Positions 34,427 to 44,007 of a stretch of DNA of 64,000 bases are shown piece by piece. Source of the DNA: Kaistella polysaccharea (GTDB lineage: Bacteria > Bacteroidota > Bacteroidia > Flavobacteriales > Weeksellaceae); the NCBI RefSeq assembly GCF_020410745.1, contig NZ_CP084528.1, positions 1,178,001 to 1,242,000 of the forward strand, in the 5' to 3' direction. A model generated the notes under the pieces. The model was not told the origin of the DNA and made no database searches. It was given only the letters and a program-made list of their open reading frames with translations. Position 1 is the stretch's first letter; every line of letters begins with the position of its first letter. The translations under genes were made by a program, and so were the position numbers.

Positions 34427-35587
34427 CTAACCTCTGAACAAAAAGAAATCATCTTTCATATCCTCAATTTGCGAATCTTCGTTGGTAATGATATAATCAA
34501 TCGCTCTCGTGGTGAATTCATTTCCCTTTTCAGTTAACGAAACGATACCATGTTGGATGGTGAAGAGATTATTTTTCAATCCTAAATTCAAGACGGTTTT
34601 ACTGCGTATTTTTTGCCAGTTGATGTGTTCATTAAGATGGTGAACGTGTCGCTCTTTCACTTCGTGATGATTTTTAAGATGCAGAATAAAAGTGATTAAG
34701 GAGACTTCGATTCGTTGTTGCTTTTCTCGATAAAGTACCGCGAATAAACCTTTGCTTGGCGCAAATAAATACACTATTAAAAACACAACGCCCAACATGG
34801 TAGCAATACTTCCGGCAATAGAAGCATCTAGATAATTGGCAGCCCAATAACCTGCAACAGCGCTGAAGACGCCAAAGAAGCAAGCCAGCAGAATCATTTT
34901 CGTGAGATTTGTCGTCAGCAAATAAGCAGAGGCTGCGGGAGCAATCATCAATGCCACTACCAGAATTGCACCTACGGCATCGAAGGCTCCAACAGTTGTA
35001 ACCGACGCCACACTCATTAAACCATAATGAATGATCGCTGGAGAGAAGCCCAGTGAAGTCGCCAGTCCCGCATCAAAAGTGCTGATTTTTAACTCTTTAT
35101 AAAAAGCCAGTAAAAGCGTAATTGTTATCAGCAATATAATCCCGATTACCCACATTGATTTAGGGCCAAGATCAAATCCGTCATAATAAATACGGTCAAA
35201 AGGAGTAAAAGCCAATTCGCCCAAAAGCACCGCATCGATATCCAAATGTATATCATTGGCATATTTGGCAATCATAATAACGCCAATACTGAAGAGCGCC
35301 GGAAATACCAATCCGATGGCTGTATCTTCTTTGACCAGTTTGGTTTGCTGAATTTTTTCCACCATTACCACGGTAAGCACGCCCGTTAAAGCGGCTAGTA
35401 AAATGAGCAAAGGCGAATTTAAATCTTGCGTGATAAAAAACCCGATTACCAATCCAGGTAGAATAGAATGACTGATCGCATCGCTGATCATCGCCATTTT
35501 CCGAAGGACTAAGAAGGTTCCCGGAATAGCGCAGGCAATCGCTACCAAACTGGCAATGATCTGTATTTCTAATTGAGCACTACTCAT
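34427..35587 (-). CDS. Mn/Zn ABC transporter permease with a C-terminal winged-helix domain (second permease)
   Basis: 386 residues. About eight transmembrane helices with the ABC-3 family signatures ISHSILPGLVIGF and FDAVGAILVVALMIAPAASAYLLT occupy residues 1-285. A soluble tail (about 290-386) reads like a DtxR-type winged helix (LKNHHEVKERHVHHLNEHINW ... LFTIQHGIVSLTEKGNEFTTRAI). It overlaps the first permease gene by 8 nt. The two permeases would form the membrane channel of the importer. Confidence 0.9.
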   Translation of the reverse strand: MSSAQLEIQIIASLVAIACAIPGTFLVLRKMAMISDAISHSILPGLVIGFFITQDLNSPLLILLAALTGVLTVVMVEKIQQTKLVKEDTAIGLVFPALFSIGVIMIAKYANDIHLDIDAVLLGELAFTPFDRIYYDGFDLGPKSMWVIGIILLITITLLLAFYKELKISTFDAGLATSLGFSPAIIHYGLMSVASVTTVGAFDAVGAILVVALMIAPAASAYLLTTNLTKMILLACFFGVFSAVAGYWAANYLDASIAGSIATMLGVVFLIVYLFAPSKGLFAVLYREKQQRIEVSLITFILHLKNHHEVKERHVHHLNEHINWQKIRSKTVLNLGLKNNLFTIQHGIVSLTEKGNEFTTRAIDYIITNEDSQIEDMKDDFFLFRG

Positions 35588-36704
35588 CCTTCAGGTTTTG
35601 ATTATACATATTGGTAGCTGCTTTTACGCCTGCTGGCGTCAGACTCCACATGTTTCCATGGAGCGTCACATAGTTTTTATTGACGAGCTGTCGAAGTCCT
35701 TTTCGGCTGTAACCTTGGAAATTATTCAAAATTTTAATTGCGTGCGGATGCGAACTGTCTTCGTGATCTTCAATAATATGATACATAAAGGCCAATGTTT
35801 TCTGAAATTCTAAATCGTTTCTATTTTGGATCAATCTAATTTGTTTGAATAAAAGTCCGCGGGTCGGTGAAAAAATAAAGGAGAATAAAACAAAAACCGA
35901 AGCGACTAAAACAATCACAGGTCCGGTTGATAAATTATTTTGAGTAGAACTGATGGCCGTTCCAAAAACTCCAGCACTTGCTCCTAATATTGCGGCGAGA
36001 AAAACCATTAATCCTAGACTATTTGTCCATTGTCTGGCCGCAGCTGCAGGTGCTAAAAGCATAGCGCTCATTAAAACCACGCCGACCGTCTGTAAGCCAA
36101 GAACAATGGCTAGGACAATAAAACTTGTTATTAAAAGATCAATGAACTTGGTGTTAAAGCCTAAAGTTTGCGCGTAATCTTTATCAAAAAGTAGGATTTT
36201 AAATTCTTTCCAGAAAAGTAAAAGAACGATTAAACATAAACCGGTGACAATACTCATTAACCACACATCACTTTCTACCAAAGTGGCGGCTTGTCCGAAA
36301 AGATATTTATCTAAACCCGCCTGATTGGCGTTGGGTTGTTTCTGAATGAAAGTCAAAAGTAACATTCCGAATCCAAAGAACACAGAAAGAATTAATCCTA
36401 AAGCAGTATCAGATTTTAAATGGGTTTTGGTGGTAATTCCACGAATCCATAAAGTGCCGATGAGTCCACTTATTAAGGCTCCAATTAACAGAACATTGGT
36501 GTCTTTGGAACCGGTAATTAGAAAGGCTATAGCAATTCCCGGCAAGGCAGCATGAGAAATAGCATCGCCCAGTAAACTTTGTTTTCGCAACACGGCAAAA
36601 CTCCCCAACATTCCAGTAACTCCGCCCAAAACAGCGGTGCCCAAAGTGATGGTTCGCAAAGTATAATCGCTAAAAACGAGTTTGATGTATTCTACGATAT
36701 CCAT
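35580..36704 (-). CDS. Mn/Zn ABC transporter permease with a C-terminal winged-helix domain (first permease)
   Basis: 374 residues of the ABC-3 family: LLGDAISHAALPGIAIAFL and LQTVGVVLMSAMLLAPAAAARQWT are the membrane signatures. The tail (about 300-374, HAIKILNNFQGYSRKGLRQLVNKNYVTLHGNMWSLTPAGVKAA) is a winged helix of the iron/manganese repressor type. A permease-regulator fusion may sense metal at the membrane, or the tail may only serve assembly. It sits 1 nt after the ATPase gene. Confidence 0.9.
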   Translation of the reverse strand: MDIVEYIKLVFSDYTLRTITLGTAVLGGVTGMLGSFAVLRKQSLLGDAISHAALPGIAIAFLITGSKDTNVLLIGALISGLIGTLWIRGITTKTHLKSDTALGLILSVFFGFGMLLLTFIQKQPNANQAGLDKYLFGQAATLVESDVWLMSIVTGLCLIVLLLFWKEFKILLFDKDYAQTLGFNTKFIDLLITSFIVLAIVLGLQTVGVVLMSAMLLAPAAAARQWTNSLGLMVFLAAILGASAGVFGTAISSTQNNLSTGPVIVLVASVFVLFSFIFSPTRGLLFKQIRLIQNRNDLEFQKTLAFMYHIIEDHEDSSHPHAIKILNNFQGYSRKGLRQLVNKNYVTLHGNMWSLTPAGVKAATNMYNQNLKDE

Positions 36705-36705
36705 T

Positions 36706-37440
36706 TTATTTCTGAATACTTACTTTGTAATTAATGCCGTAGGTCTTCGTCAGATTATCATCATTAAAAATATCTTTCACGGGACCAGTCGCAATTTTCT
36801 TAACGTTTAAAAAAGTGACCCAATCGAAATATTCGGGAACGGTTTGCAAATCGTGATGGACAACCACCACCGTTTTATTGGCTTTTCGAAGTTCTTTTAA
36901 AATATTGATAATCGCTACTTCAGTTGTGGCATCAACTCCCTGAAAAGGTTCATCCATAAAATAAATTTCTGCGTCCTGAACTAAGGCACGCGCTAAAAAT
37001 ATACGCTGTTGTTGGCCACCAGAAAGCTGGCTGATCTGTCGATCTTTAAAAGAAAGCATTCCCACTTTTTCTAAGGCTTCCAAAGCTTGTTTTTTTTCTT
37101 TTTCTCTCGGTCGCTTAATCCAACCTAAATTTCCGTAGGTTCCCATCATGACGACATCAACGGCAGTGGTTGGGAAATCCCAGTCGACACTTCCCTTTTG
37201 AGGAACATACGCTACTTTTTTTCTTTGCGAATCGTAAGGTTGATCGAAAATGGTTACACTTCCGGCGATGGGTTTTAAAATTCCTAAAATAGCTTTAATC
37301 AATGTTGATTTTCCAGCACCATTTGGTCCGACAATCGCCATCAACACGCCTTCTGGAATCTGCAAATCAATATCCCACAAAACCGGTTTGTAATTATATG
37401 CGACCGTAAGATCATCTACTTTAACTGCTATTTTTTCCAT
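36706..37440 (-). CDS. Mn/Zn ABC transporter ATP-binding protein
   Basis: 244 residues. Walker [12 protein letters not shown] (about 38-48), the Q-loop [15 protein letters not shown], signature [15 protein letters not shown], Walker B EIYFMDEP and the H-loop VVVVHHD are all present, as in ZnuC/MntB/TroB proteins. Its start overlaps the stop of the binding-protein gene by 1 nt, so translation is probably coupled. Confidence 0.93.
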   Translation of the reverse strand: MEKIAVKVDDLTVAYNYKPVLWDIDLQIPEGVLMAIVGPNGAGKSTLIKAILGILKPIAGSVTIFDQPYDSQRKKVAYVPQKGSVDWDFPTTAVDVVMMGTYGNLGWIKRPREKEKKQALEALEKVGMLSFKDRQISQLSGGQQQRIFLARALVQDAEIYFMDEPFQGVDATTEVAIINILKELRKANKTVVVVHHDLQTVPEYFDWVTFLNVKKIATGPVKDIFNDDNLTKTYGINYKVSIQK

Positions 37441-38351
37441 TATTTTAAAGCGCTGACGATGGTGTGAACATTAAATTTAAACATGCCGATATAAGTACCT
37501 TCTGGAGTTCCAGGATTCCCTAACGCATCAGAAAACAAAGTTCCCCCGATTTTCACGTCGTGATTCTTAGAATTTACCGCAGCCTGCAAAGCTTCCACAG
37601 TTCGTCTCGGAACAGAACTTTCAATGAAAACAGCTTTTACTTTATGGTCGATGATATAAGCGGCAGTTTTCTGAACATCTTGCACGCCGGCTTCCGTTGC
37701 GGTAGATAATCCTTGCAAACCAACAACATCAAATTTATAGGCTTTTCCAAAATAATTAAAAGCATCGTGAGCCGTAACCAGTCGACGTTGATCTTGGGGA
37801 AGTGTGGCGATTTCCGCTTCAATTTCCTGCTGTGAAATTTCTAATTTTTCTAAATATAACTTGGCATTCTTTTGAAAAAATTCTTTATTTTCCGGCATTG
37901 CAGCTGAAAGTTGTTTTTCGACAAAAACGGTAATTTTCTTCCAATTATTAACATCAAACCAAATATGAGGATCGTAATTCGACGCAAAAAGCGTGGAACC
38001 AATTAAATCTTTTTTATCTAAAGCATCCGACACCGCTACCGTATTGATTTTTTGTCTTTTCATCTTTTCAAAAACTTCTACCAGTTTACCTTCCAAATGA
38101 AGACCGCTGTATAAAATCATATTTGCATTGGATAATTTAGAAACATCACCTTCACTGGCTTTATAGAGATGTGGATCTACACCTGCGCCCATTAAACCTT
38201 CTATCACCACTTTGTCACCACCGATATTTTTAACCAGATCCGTAATCATGGAAGTCGTAGTGACGATATGGAATTTACCGTCTTTGGGTCTGGTATCTTT
38301 ACAACCGAGAAGAAAGAAGCTTAAAAAGGCGATGAGTAAAAATTGTTTCAT
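37440..38351 (-). CDS. Mn/Zn ABC transporter substrate-binding lipoprotein
   Basis: 303 residues with a lipoprotein signal ([17 protein letters not shown]). It is a cluster A-I metal-binding protein: ligands H in DPHLYKAS, H in [14 protein letters not shown] in [12 protein letters not shown] and D in GTLFSDALG. Two H with E and D is the set of manganese or zinc binders. The histidine-rich loop of dedicated zinc proteins (ZnuA) is missing, which leans toward manganese; this is inference. First gene of the four-gene importer. Confidence 0.92.
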   Translation of the reverse strand: MKQFLLIAFLSFFLLGCKDTRPKDGKFHIVTTTSMITDLVKNIGGDKVVIEGLMGAGVDPHLYKASEGDVSKLSNANMILYSGLHLEGKLVEVFEKMKRQKINTVAVSDALDKKDLIGSTLFASNYDPHIWFDVNNWKKITVFVEKQLSAAMPENKEFFQKNAKLYLEKLEISQQEIEAEIATLPQDQRRLVTAHDAFNYFGKAYKFDVVGLQGLSTATEAGVQDVQKTAAYIIDHKVKAVFIESSVPRRTVEALQAAVNSKNHDVKIGGTLFSDALGNPGTPEGTYIGMFKFNVHTIVSALK

Positions 38352-38499
38352 TAATCTAACATTTGAAGCGAAGTTATAAAAAAAAGCTGGCTTACAACTC
38401 ATAAAATAATCAAAGACAATAAATTGACGGTCAAAAATTCAAAATAATTTTTCCTGAAAAAAATCAAAAGTTACTATCACTACAGGAATTTTAGTGAGG

Positions 38500-38530
38500 T
38501 TGACCGCTCTGTGTTATAATCTTATATTTG
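38500..38530 (+). promoter_or_regulatory. Promoter of the YeeE/YedE pair
   Basis: TTG, 20 nt, TATATTTG, 12 nt before the ATG. A good match to the Bacteroidetes consensus. Confidence 0.65.
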
Positions 38531-38542
38531 CCGCAAAAAAAA

Positions 38543-39106
38543 ATGAACCTGATTCACGAACCGTGGCCGTGGTATGTTGCCGGACCCATGATCGCCTTAA
38601 CCATGTTTTTATTACTCTACTCGGGAAAACATTTTGGAATGTCATCGAATTTAAGAACGATATGTTCGATGGGTGGCGCAGGGAAAATCTCTTCCTTCTT
38701 TCAATTTGACTGGAAAAAAGAACGTTGGAATTTAATGGTGGTGGTTGGTGCCATCATCGGTGGATTTTTAGCCTCTAAATACATGTCGAATAATGTAGTA
38801 GAAATCAACCCAGAAATCGCCTCTCAACTTTCCGAAAAATACGGAATTGAAAGTGCCAACGCAGGTTATTTGCCAACGGAAATATTTAGTTCAGAAAATC
38901 TCTCTAATCCTTTTACGCTGGGAATTTTAATCTTGGGTGGATTCCTGGTTGGTTTCGGAGCAAGATATGCTGGCGGATGTACTTCTGGTCACGCCATTTC
39001 TGGCTTAAGCAACTTACAAGTTCCTTCCTTGATCGCGGTTATTGGCTTTTTCGCAGGTGGTTTAGTGATGATTCATTTATTATATCCTTTCATTTTCGGT
39101 GTATGA
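38543..39106 (+). CDS. YeeE/YedE-family transporter, first half
   Basis: 187 residues, four or five membrane helices. The conserved cysteine-glycine segment FGARYAGGCTSGHAISGLSNLQ (about 140) marks the YeeE/YedE sulfur-compound transporter family, whose studied members move thiosulfate-type ions. It is split from its second half, which follows with a 4 nt ATGA overlap. The ATG at MNLIHEPWPW is chosen over an upstream TTG. Confidence 0.85.
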   Translation: MNLIHEPWPWYVAGPMIALTMFLLLYSGKHFGMSSNLRTICSMGGAGKISSFFQFDWKKERWNLMVVVGAIIGGFLASKYMSNNVVEINPEIASQLSEKYGIESANAGYLPTEIFSSENLSNPFTLGILILGGFLVGFGARYAGGCTSGHAISGLSNLQVPSLIAVIGFFAGGLVMIHLLYPFIFGV

Positions 39107-39516
39107 AATATTTAAAATTTTTAGCAGTAGGTATCTTTTTCGGAATTGTGATGTACAAATCAGAGGCAGCGTCATGGTTTCGAATTTACGAGATGTTTCA
39201 TTTTGCCTCTTTCCACATGTATGGAATTATTGGCTCCGCAGTGATTATCGGCTTAATTGGCGTACAGTTGATTAAAAGAAAAGATTTAAAAACATACGAA
39301 AATCAGGAAATGTCTTTAACGCCAAAGAAGCCGGGAATCTCTAGATATTTAATTGGAGGAACCATTTTCGGGCTTGGTTGGGCATTGACAGGAGCATGTC
39401 CCGGACCGATGTTCGTCTTAGCAGGTGCAGGATTTTATTCAATTTTAATAGTGATTGCGGGATCAATCTTGGGAACTTTAGTTTATGGAGTACTGCATAA
39501 AAAACTTCCTCATTAA
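39103..39516 (+). CDS. YeeE/YedE-family transporter, second half (DUF6691 type)
   Basis: 137 residues, four membrane helices. The second conserved cysteine site is GGTIFGLGWALTGACPGPMFVLAGAG (about 90-115). Together with the upstream gene it makes one pseudo-symmetric transporter. Sulfur chemistry nearby is limited to the distant TauE gene, so the substrate is not assigned. Confidence 0.85.
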   Translation: MKYLKFLAVGIFFGIVMYKSEAASWFRIYEMFHFASFHMYGIIGSAVIIGLIGVQLIKRKDLKTYENQEMSLTPKKPGISRYLIGGTIFGLGWALTGACPGPMFVLAGAGFYSILIVIAGSILGTLVYGVLHKKLPH

Positions 39517-39652
39517 TAATGTAAATGATCAATAATATCGCTTTTATAAGGTTGAATTTAATTTGAAAATTATTCATCACCATTAATAAAAATAGGAAAT
39601 CCATTCTCGAAAACTTGACGATTGTACTCCTCTCCATCTCCCTCAAAATTCC

Positions 39653-39660
39653 TACCTTTG
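39653..39660 (+). promoter_or_regulatory. -7 box of tyrS
   Basis: TACCTTTG, full match to TAnnTTTG, 22 nt before the ATG. The best upstream TTG is too far (28 nt). Confidence 0.5.
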
Positions 39661-39682
39661 CGTCTTAAAATTTTGCAAGAAA

Positions 39683-40978
39683 ATGAACGCTTTTATTGAA
39701 GAACTGAAATGGCGCGGCCTGTTTGCCGACATGATGCCGGGAACCGAAGAACAACTGAATAAGGAAATGACCACGGCCTATATTGGCTTTGATCCTACCG
39801 CAGATTCGTTGCATATCGGAAGTTTAATTCCAATCAAAGTTCTGGCCCATTATCAGCAACATGGTCATAAACCCATCGCTTTAGTGGGTGGTGCTACAGG
39901 AATGATCGGTGATCCATCTGGAAAATCGAATGAGCGAAATGCTTTAGATGAAGATACGCTGAATCATTATGTGGAATGCTTGAAGGGTCAACTTTCTAAG
40001 TTTTTAAATTTCGACGGTACCGAAACCAATAATGCAGAACTCGTCAACAATTACGATTGGATGAAAGAAATTTCTTTCCTGGAATTCATTCGGGATATCG
40101 GTAAAAATCTTACGGTAAATTATATGATGGCTAAAGAGTCGGTGAAGAAAAGAATTACTGGCGAAGGCGGCGCAGAAGGAATGAGTTTCACAGAATTCTC
40201 TTATCAACTCTTGCAAGGTTATGATTTTCTGCATTTGTACAAAGAAAAAAATGTACGATTGCAAATGGGTGGTTCTGATCAGTGGGGGAATATTACGACC
40301 GGAACAGAATTGATCCGTAGAAAAGTGCAAGGTGAAGCTTTTGCTTTAACCGTTCCATTAATCACCAAAGCTGATGGTTCTAAATTCGGAAAATCGGAAG
40401 CGGGTGAAAATTACTGGCTCGATCCGAAAAGAACGTCACCTTATAAATTCTACCAATTTTGGGTAAATGCTACAGATGCAGACGCTGAACGTTTTATAAA
40501 ATTTTATACATTTTTGAGCAAAGAAGAAATTGAATCTTTAATTGAAGACCATAAAACCGCTCCGCACGAAAGAAAGTTGCAGAAAAAATTAGCGGAAGAA
40601 GTAACCGTTTGGGTTCATAACCAGGAAGAATTTGAGAAAGCGGTAAAAGCTTCAGAGATTTTATTTGGTCGTTCGACAGCAGAAGATTTAGTGAGTTTGG
40701 ATGAAGCTACCTTTTTGGAAGTTTTCGAAGGTGTTCCACAAAAAGAGATCCTGAAATCTGAAGTAATTGGCAGCAACATCGTCGATTTAATTTCTGAGAA
40801 ATCAGGTTTCCTTAAATCAAAAGGAGAAGCAAAAAGAGAATTGACCAGCAACGCCATTTCCATTAATAAAGAAAAAATAAGCGAAACCTTCGAAGTAGCA
40901 GAAAAAGACCTTATCGACGGTAAATTTCTTCTTTTACAAAAAGGAAAGAAAAATTACTTCATTTTAAAAGTGATCTAA
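39683..40978 (+). CDS. tyrS: Tyrosyl-tRNA synthetase
   Basis: 431 residues. Class I signature [15 protein letters not shown] (HIGH as HIGS), the tyrosine-binding region [13 protein letters not shown] and the KMSKS-type loop [11 protein letters not shown] are present. A C-terminal S4 RNA-binding domain (about 365-431, [25 protein letters not shown]) completes the bacterial TyrRS form. It charges tRNA-Tyr. Stands alone on the plus strand. Confidence 0.96.
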   Translation: MNAFIEELKWRGLFADMMPGTEEQLNKEMTTAYIGFDPTADSLHIGSLIPIKVLAHYQQHGHKPIALVGGATGMIGDPSGKSNERNALDEDTLNHYVECLKGQLSKFLNFDGTETNNAELVNNYDWMKEISFLEFIRDIGKNLTVNYMMAKESVKKRITGEGGAEGMSFTEFSYQLLQGYDFLHLYKEKNVRLQMGGSDQWGNITTGTELIRRKVQGEAFALTVPLITKADGSKFGKSEAGENYWLDPKRTSPYKFYQFWVNATDADAERFIKFYTFLSKEEIESLIEDHKTAPHERKLQKKLAEEVTVWVHNQEEFEKAVKASEILFGRSTAEDLVSLDEATFLEVFEGVPQKEILKSEVIGSNIVDLISEKSGFLKSKGEAKRELTSNAISINKEKISETFEVAEKDLIDGKFLLLQKGKKNYFILKVI

Positions 40979-41088
40979 CAAAATAGAATGCAACTCGTAA
41001 CAATTAGTATGTCGAACCGCGTTAAACTTTCACAAACAATCTAATTTTAGAAGCATTTCGTATATCTTTACACCAAATAATTTAATCA

Positions 41089-41841
41089 ATGACAATCATT
41101 ATATTCATCATCGTTCTCTGGTATTCAGGGTTATTTTTTCAAACTTTTTTCCTGCACCGTTATGCAGCACATCAATCCTTCAAAATGTCAAAATTTGGCG
41201 AAAAGTTGTGTTATGTTTTAACGTGGGTTACACAGGGTTCTAATTATTTATCCGCTTACGGATACGGCGTTATGCACAGAATGCATCATGCTTATGCTGA
41301 TACCGAAAAAGATCCTCATTCTCCGAAATACGATGATAATTTATTCACCATGATGTGGCGTACAAAAAAAATCTACGCAGATATCAACAGTCAGAAAGCG
41401 ATCATCGAAGAAAAATTCACGAAGAATGTTCCGCAGTGGGAAGCTTTTGATAAGTTCGCCAGTTCTTGGGGTTCCAGATTAGCTTGGGGAATTGCTTATA
41501 CCGCATTTTTCTACTTTTTCGCAACCGCTTGGTGGCAGTGGCTTTTGCTTCCTGTTGCTTACATGATGGCGCCAATTCACGGCGTAATCATCAACTGGTT
41601 TGCACACATTTATGGTTATACCAACTTTAAAGTTTCTGATACTTCTAAAAATTTATTGAAATTTGATTGGTTAATGATGGGTGAAGCCTATCACAACAAT
41701 CACCACAAACACGGTGGACGAGCGAATTTCGGTGGAGTAAGATGGCATGAAATGGATGTCACATATCAGATCATGATTTTGTTAGACAAAATGAAACTGA
41801 TTAAACTGAATCCAGTTGCAGTGGTTAAAAGAGAACATTAA
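41089..41841 (+). CDS. Membrane fatty-acid desaturase
   Basis: 250 residues. Three histidine boxes are present: HRYAAH (about 20), HRMHHAYAD (about 65) and HNNHHKHGG (about 205), the diiron ligands of the acyl-lipid/acyl-CoA desaturase family. Membrane helices lie at the start and at about 130-165. It should introduce a double bond into membrane fatty acids. Short for the family but complete. Confidence 0.9.
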   Translation: MTIIIFIIVLWYSGLFFQTFFLHRYAAHQSFKMSKFGEKLCYVLTWVTQGSNYLSAYGYGVMHRMHHAYADTEKDPHSPKYDDNLFTMMWRTKKIYADINSQKAIIEEKFTKNVPQWEAFDKFASSWGSRLAWGIAYTAFFYFFATAWWQWLLLPVAYMMAPIHGVIINWFAHIYGYTNFKVSDTSKNLLKFDWLMMGEAYHNNHHKHGGRANFGGVRWHEMDVTYQIMILLDKMKLIKLNPVAVVKREH

Positions 41842-41846
41842 AAATA

Positions 41847-41871
41847 AACCGAGTTTACGCTCGGTTTTTTT
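41847..41871 (+). terminator. Terminator of the desaturase gene
   Basis: AACCGAG and CTCGGTT around TTTACG, followed by T6. Confidence 0.85.
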
Positions 41872-41952
41872 GTGATTAATTTTAAAGTTGGGTTATTTAT
41901 TTATTATAAACGAAAGGTTCGAACTTGCAATCTATTATCATATTATAATATA

Positions 41953-42426
41953 CTACTCTACAATAATTTTTCCTTTCATTACGACATGAACCGTGCAGTA
42001 ATAGTCTGAGGTTTTTTCTGGTGTAAATGTCCACGACTGGCCGTTTGCCAAAAGCGGCGAAGCCCAGGAATTGCCCTTCTCAGTAGCATTGTGCTGCACA
42101 ATATCATCATTACTGAATTTTACTTTATCGCCTTTTTTTACGGTAATTGTGGCAGGATTAAATTTCATATTATTGATGGTCACCACATGAGTTTCTGCTT
42201 TTGAAGCAACCGCATCGCTTACCTTTTCATTTTCAGTTGTCACGACACCACCGACTGGCAAAGCACTGGAAGAATCTATTGGAGAACTTGCGTTCGTGCT
42301 ATCACTAGTAGTTTGCGTATTTGCTTGAACAGCAACTTCCTTATTTTCTGAATGACAACTCCCAGCACTTAATAAACTTCCAATCGCAATCAATGCTACT
42401 CGTGATCTGTATAATTTTGAAAGCAT
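41953..42426 (-). CDS. Cupredoxin (plastocyanin-like) lipoprotein
   Basis: 157 residues. A signal ending SLLSAGSC suggests lipidation at about residue 24. A low-complexity S/T/V linker (about 30-75) precedes a plastocyanin-like domain. The copper ligands are H in DIVQHNATEKG, then C, H and M in DYYCTVHVVMKGKIIVE. It is likely a periplasmic electron carrier or copper protein. It follows the DUF4142 gene by 2 nt. Confidence 0.85.
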   Translation of the reverse strand: MLSKLYRSRVALIAIGSLLSAGSCHSENKEVAVQANTQTTSDSTNASSPIDSSSALPVGGVVTTENEKVSDAVASKAETHVVTINNMKFNPATITVKKGDKVKFSNDDIVQHNATEKGNSWASPLLANGQSWTFTPEKTSDYYCTVHVVMKGKIIVE

Positions 42427-42428
42427 GA

Positions 42429-42986
42429 TTATTTTTTAGGAGTGTTAAATCCTTTCTGAACCATTTTCGCATGGTCAAGGTGCATTTGCAAAGTCGGCAT
42501 AATTTTTACGAGCAAGGCTTTGAGTTCTGCATTTTGTGCTTGTGGAATCAACATTTTCTCAACGGCATTGATGACCGCTTCATGATAACTTACTTCATTA
42601 TCAATATATGCTTTGTCAAAGGCATGTCCTTTTTTCATATTCAATGTGGCTTTTTCTTTCGCAGCTCCGGCTAACAAAGATTTCGAAACATCATTTGTTT
42701 CTGGGGTCACATTGAGTTTTGTAACAAGCTTAACCGCCATATCAATTACTGCAGCATGATCTCGCTTCATCGTATTTGCAAAGTTTTTTACTTCTTTGTT
42801 GGTTGATTTTTTTAAGGCGATTTGAGCGTAATCCACATCTATTTGGTTGGCAACAACGGCTACAGAGGCAATTTCAGGATCAGTGAGTTTTGGAGTTTTT
42901 GGGTCTTGAGCGTTCACGTTGGTAGAAAGTGAAACAGCAATTAAGAGCATTGTTCCACTTAAAGCTAAATTTTTTAGCGTTTTCAT
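42429..42986 (-). CDS. DUF4142-family periplasmic protein
   Basis: 185 residues with a signal peptide ending NVNAQ. The mature part is all helical with the DUF4142 pattern: ALKKSTNKEVKNFANTMKRDHAAVIDMAVKL, then KGHAFDKAYIDNEVSYHEAVINAVEKML, ending in LQMHLDHAKMVQKGF. This is a ferritin-like bundle of unknown function. It precedes the cupredoxin gene and is probably co-transcribed with it. Confidence 0.88.
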   Translation of the reverse strand: MKTLKNLALSGTMLLIAVSLSTNVNAQDPKTPKLTDPEIASVAVVANQIDVDYAQIALKKSTNKEVKNFANTMKRDHAAVIDMAVKLVTKLNVTPETNDVSKSLLAGAAKEKATLNMKKGHAFDKAYIDNEVSYHEAVINAVEKMLIPQAQNAELKALLVKIMPTLQMHLDHAKMVQKGFNTPKK

Positions 42987-43288
42987 TTTGTCTATTTTTA
43001 AGTTAATATTTAGGTTTTTTTTCGCTGTTAATGAAATTCAGAGGACAGGAAAATTTTTATATTATTTTTAAGAATGTAAATGGTAAGATTAAACTGTATA
43101 GAAATTGTATAAAACTTCGAGGCAAGTCAACCCAATCACTATTGCAGACTTTTTTCTAAATATATAGAGTTTGGCAAACAGGAAAAGGTTACAAAAACTT
43201 TAACCCAAAGAATATTTTAACTCATTTTAGAAAAAAAATAGGTAGTAAAACAGGATCGATGATGATCTCCGAATTTATCCTAAAACCT

Positions 43289-43296
43289 TATCTTTG
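43289..43296 (+). promoter_or_regulatory. -7 box of the carboxylesterase gene
   Basis: TATCTTTG, 4 nt before the ATG at 43301. It supports that ATG over the in-frame ATG at 43259, which would lie upstream of the promoter box. Confidence 0.55.
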
Positions 43297-43300
43297 CTTC

Positions 43301-43939
43301 ATGGATTTACATTATCGCGTTCGCGAACCTCAAATAATTACTTCAAAAACCCCTTTACTTATTCTCCTCCACGGTTACGGCAGCAACGAAGAAGATCTCT
43401 TCAGTTTTACGCCGACATTGCCAGAGGATTGGTTAATCGTAAGTTTTCGTGCACCTTTTAGCAGCGCTTATGAAGGTTATTCCTGGTACGATATCGATTT
43501 AATGAATCAGGAGAACCGCATCGATCTTCCGCAGGCGAAAGAATCATTGCAGACCGTTCTAGAAAACATCATGAAAATTACCAATCATTACGAGTTGACC
43601 GACAATCAAACGCATTTAGCAGGTTTTTCTCAAGGCGGAATTTTGAGTTACGCTTTGGCTTTGCAGAATCCAGATCTTTTCACAAAAGTGGCGTGCCTAA
43701 GCTGTTATTTCGAAGAGAAGTTAGTTGGAAATATCAGCGGTAACAAAAAGAAAATCGAAAAACAGCGTTTCTTTATTTCTCACGGAACGGACGATGCAGT
43801 TATTCCGCTGGAATGGGGCCGAAAAGCTGCCGATATTTTATATGATTTAGGCGCCTATTTTTCGTTCCGCGAATATATGAGCGGACATGACGTCAATCAG
43901 AAAAACTATATGGATCTGATGGAATTTTTCGAAAAGTAA
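43301..43939 (+). CDS. Phospholipase/carboxylesterase-type alpha/beta hydrolase
   Basis: 212 residues. The nucleophile elbow is AGFSQGGIL (about 105), with acid and base in HGTDDAVIPLEWG and SGHDVNQ. LLHGYGSNEEDLF is the oxyanion-hole strand. Esterase activity is expected; the substrate is unknown. An in-frame ATG 42 nt upstream is rejected because the TAnnTTTG box lies between the two. Confidence 0.9.
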   Translation: MDLHYRVREPQIITSKTPLLILLHGYGSNEEDLFSFTPTLPEDWLIVSFRAPFSSAYEGYSWYDIDLMNQENRIDLPQAKESLQTVLENIMKITNHYELTDNQTHLAGFSQGGILSYALALQNPDLFTKVACLSCYFEEKLVGNISGNKKKIEKQRFFISHGTDDAVIPLEWGRKAADILYDLGAYFSFREYMSGHDVNQKNYMDLMEFFEK

Positions 43940-44007
43940 ACCGAAATTATTTTACTATTTCTAAAGAATAATCCTTAATAATTCAATTCATTAACAATCA
44001 AAAACCT

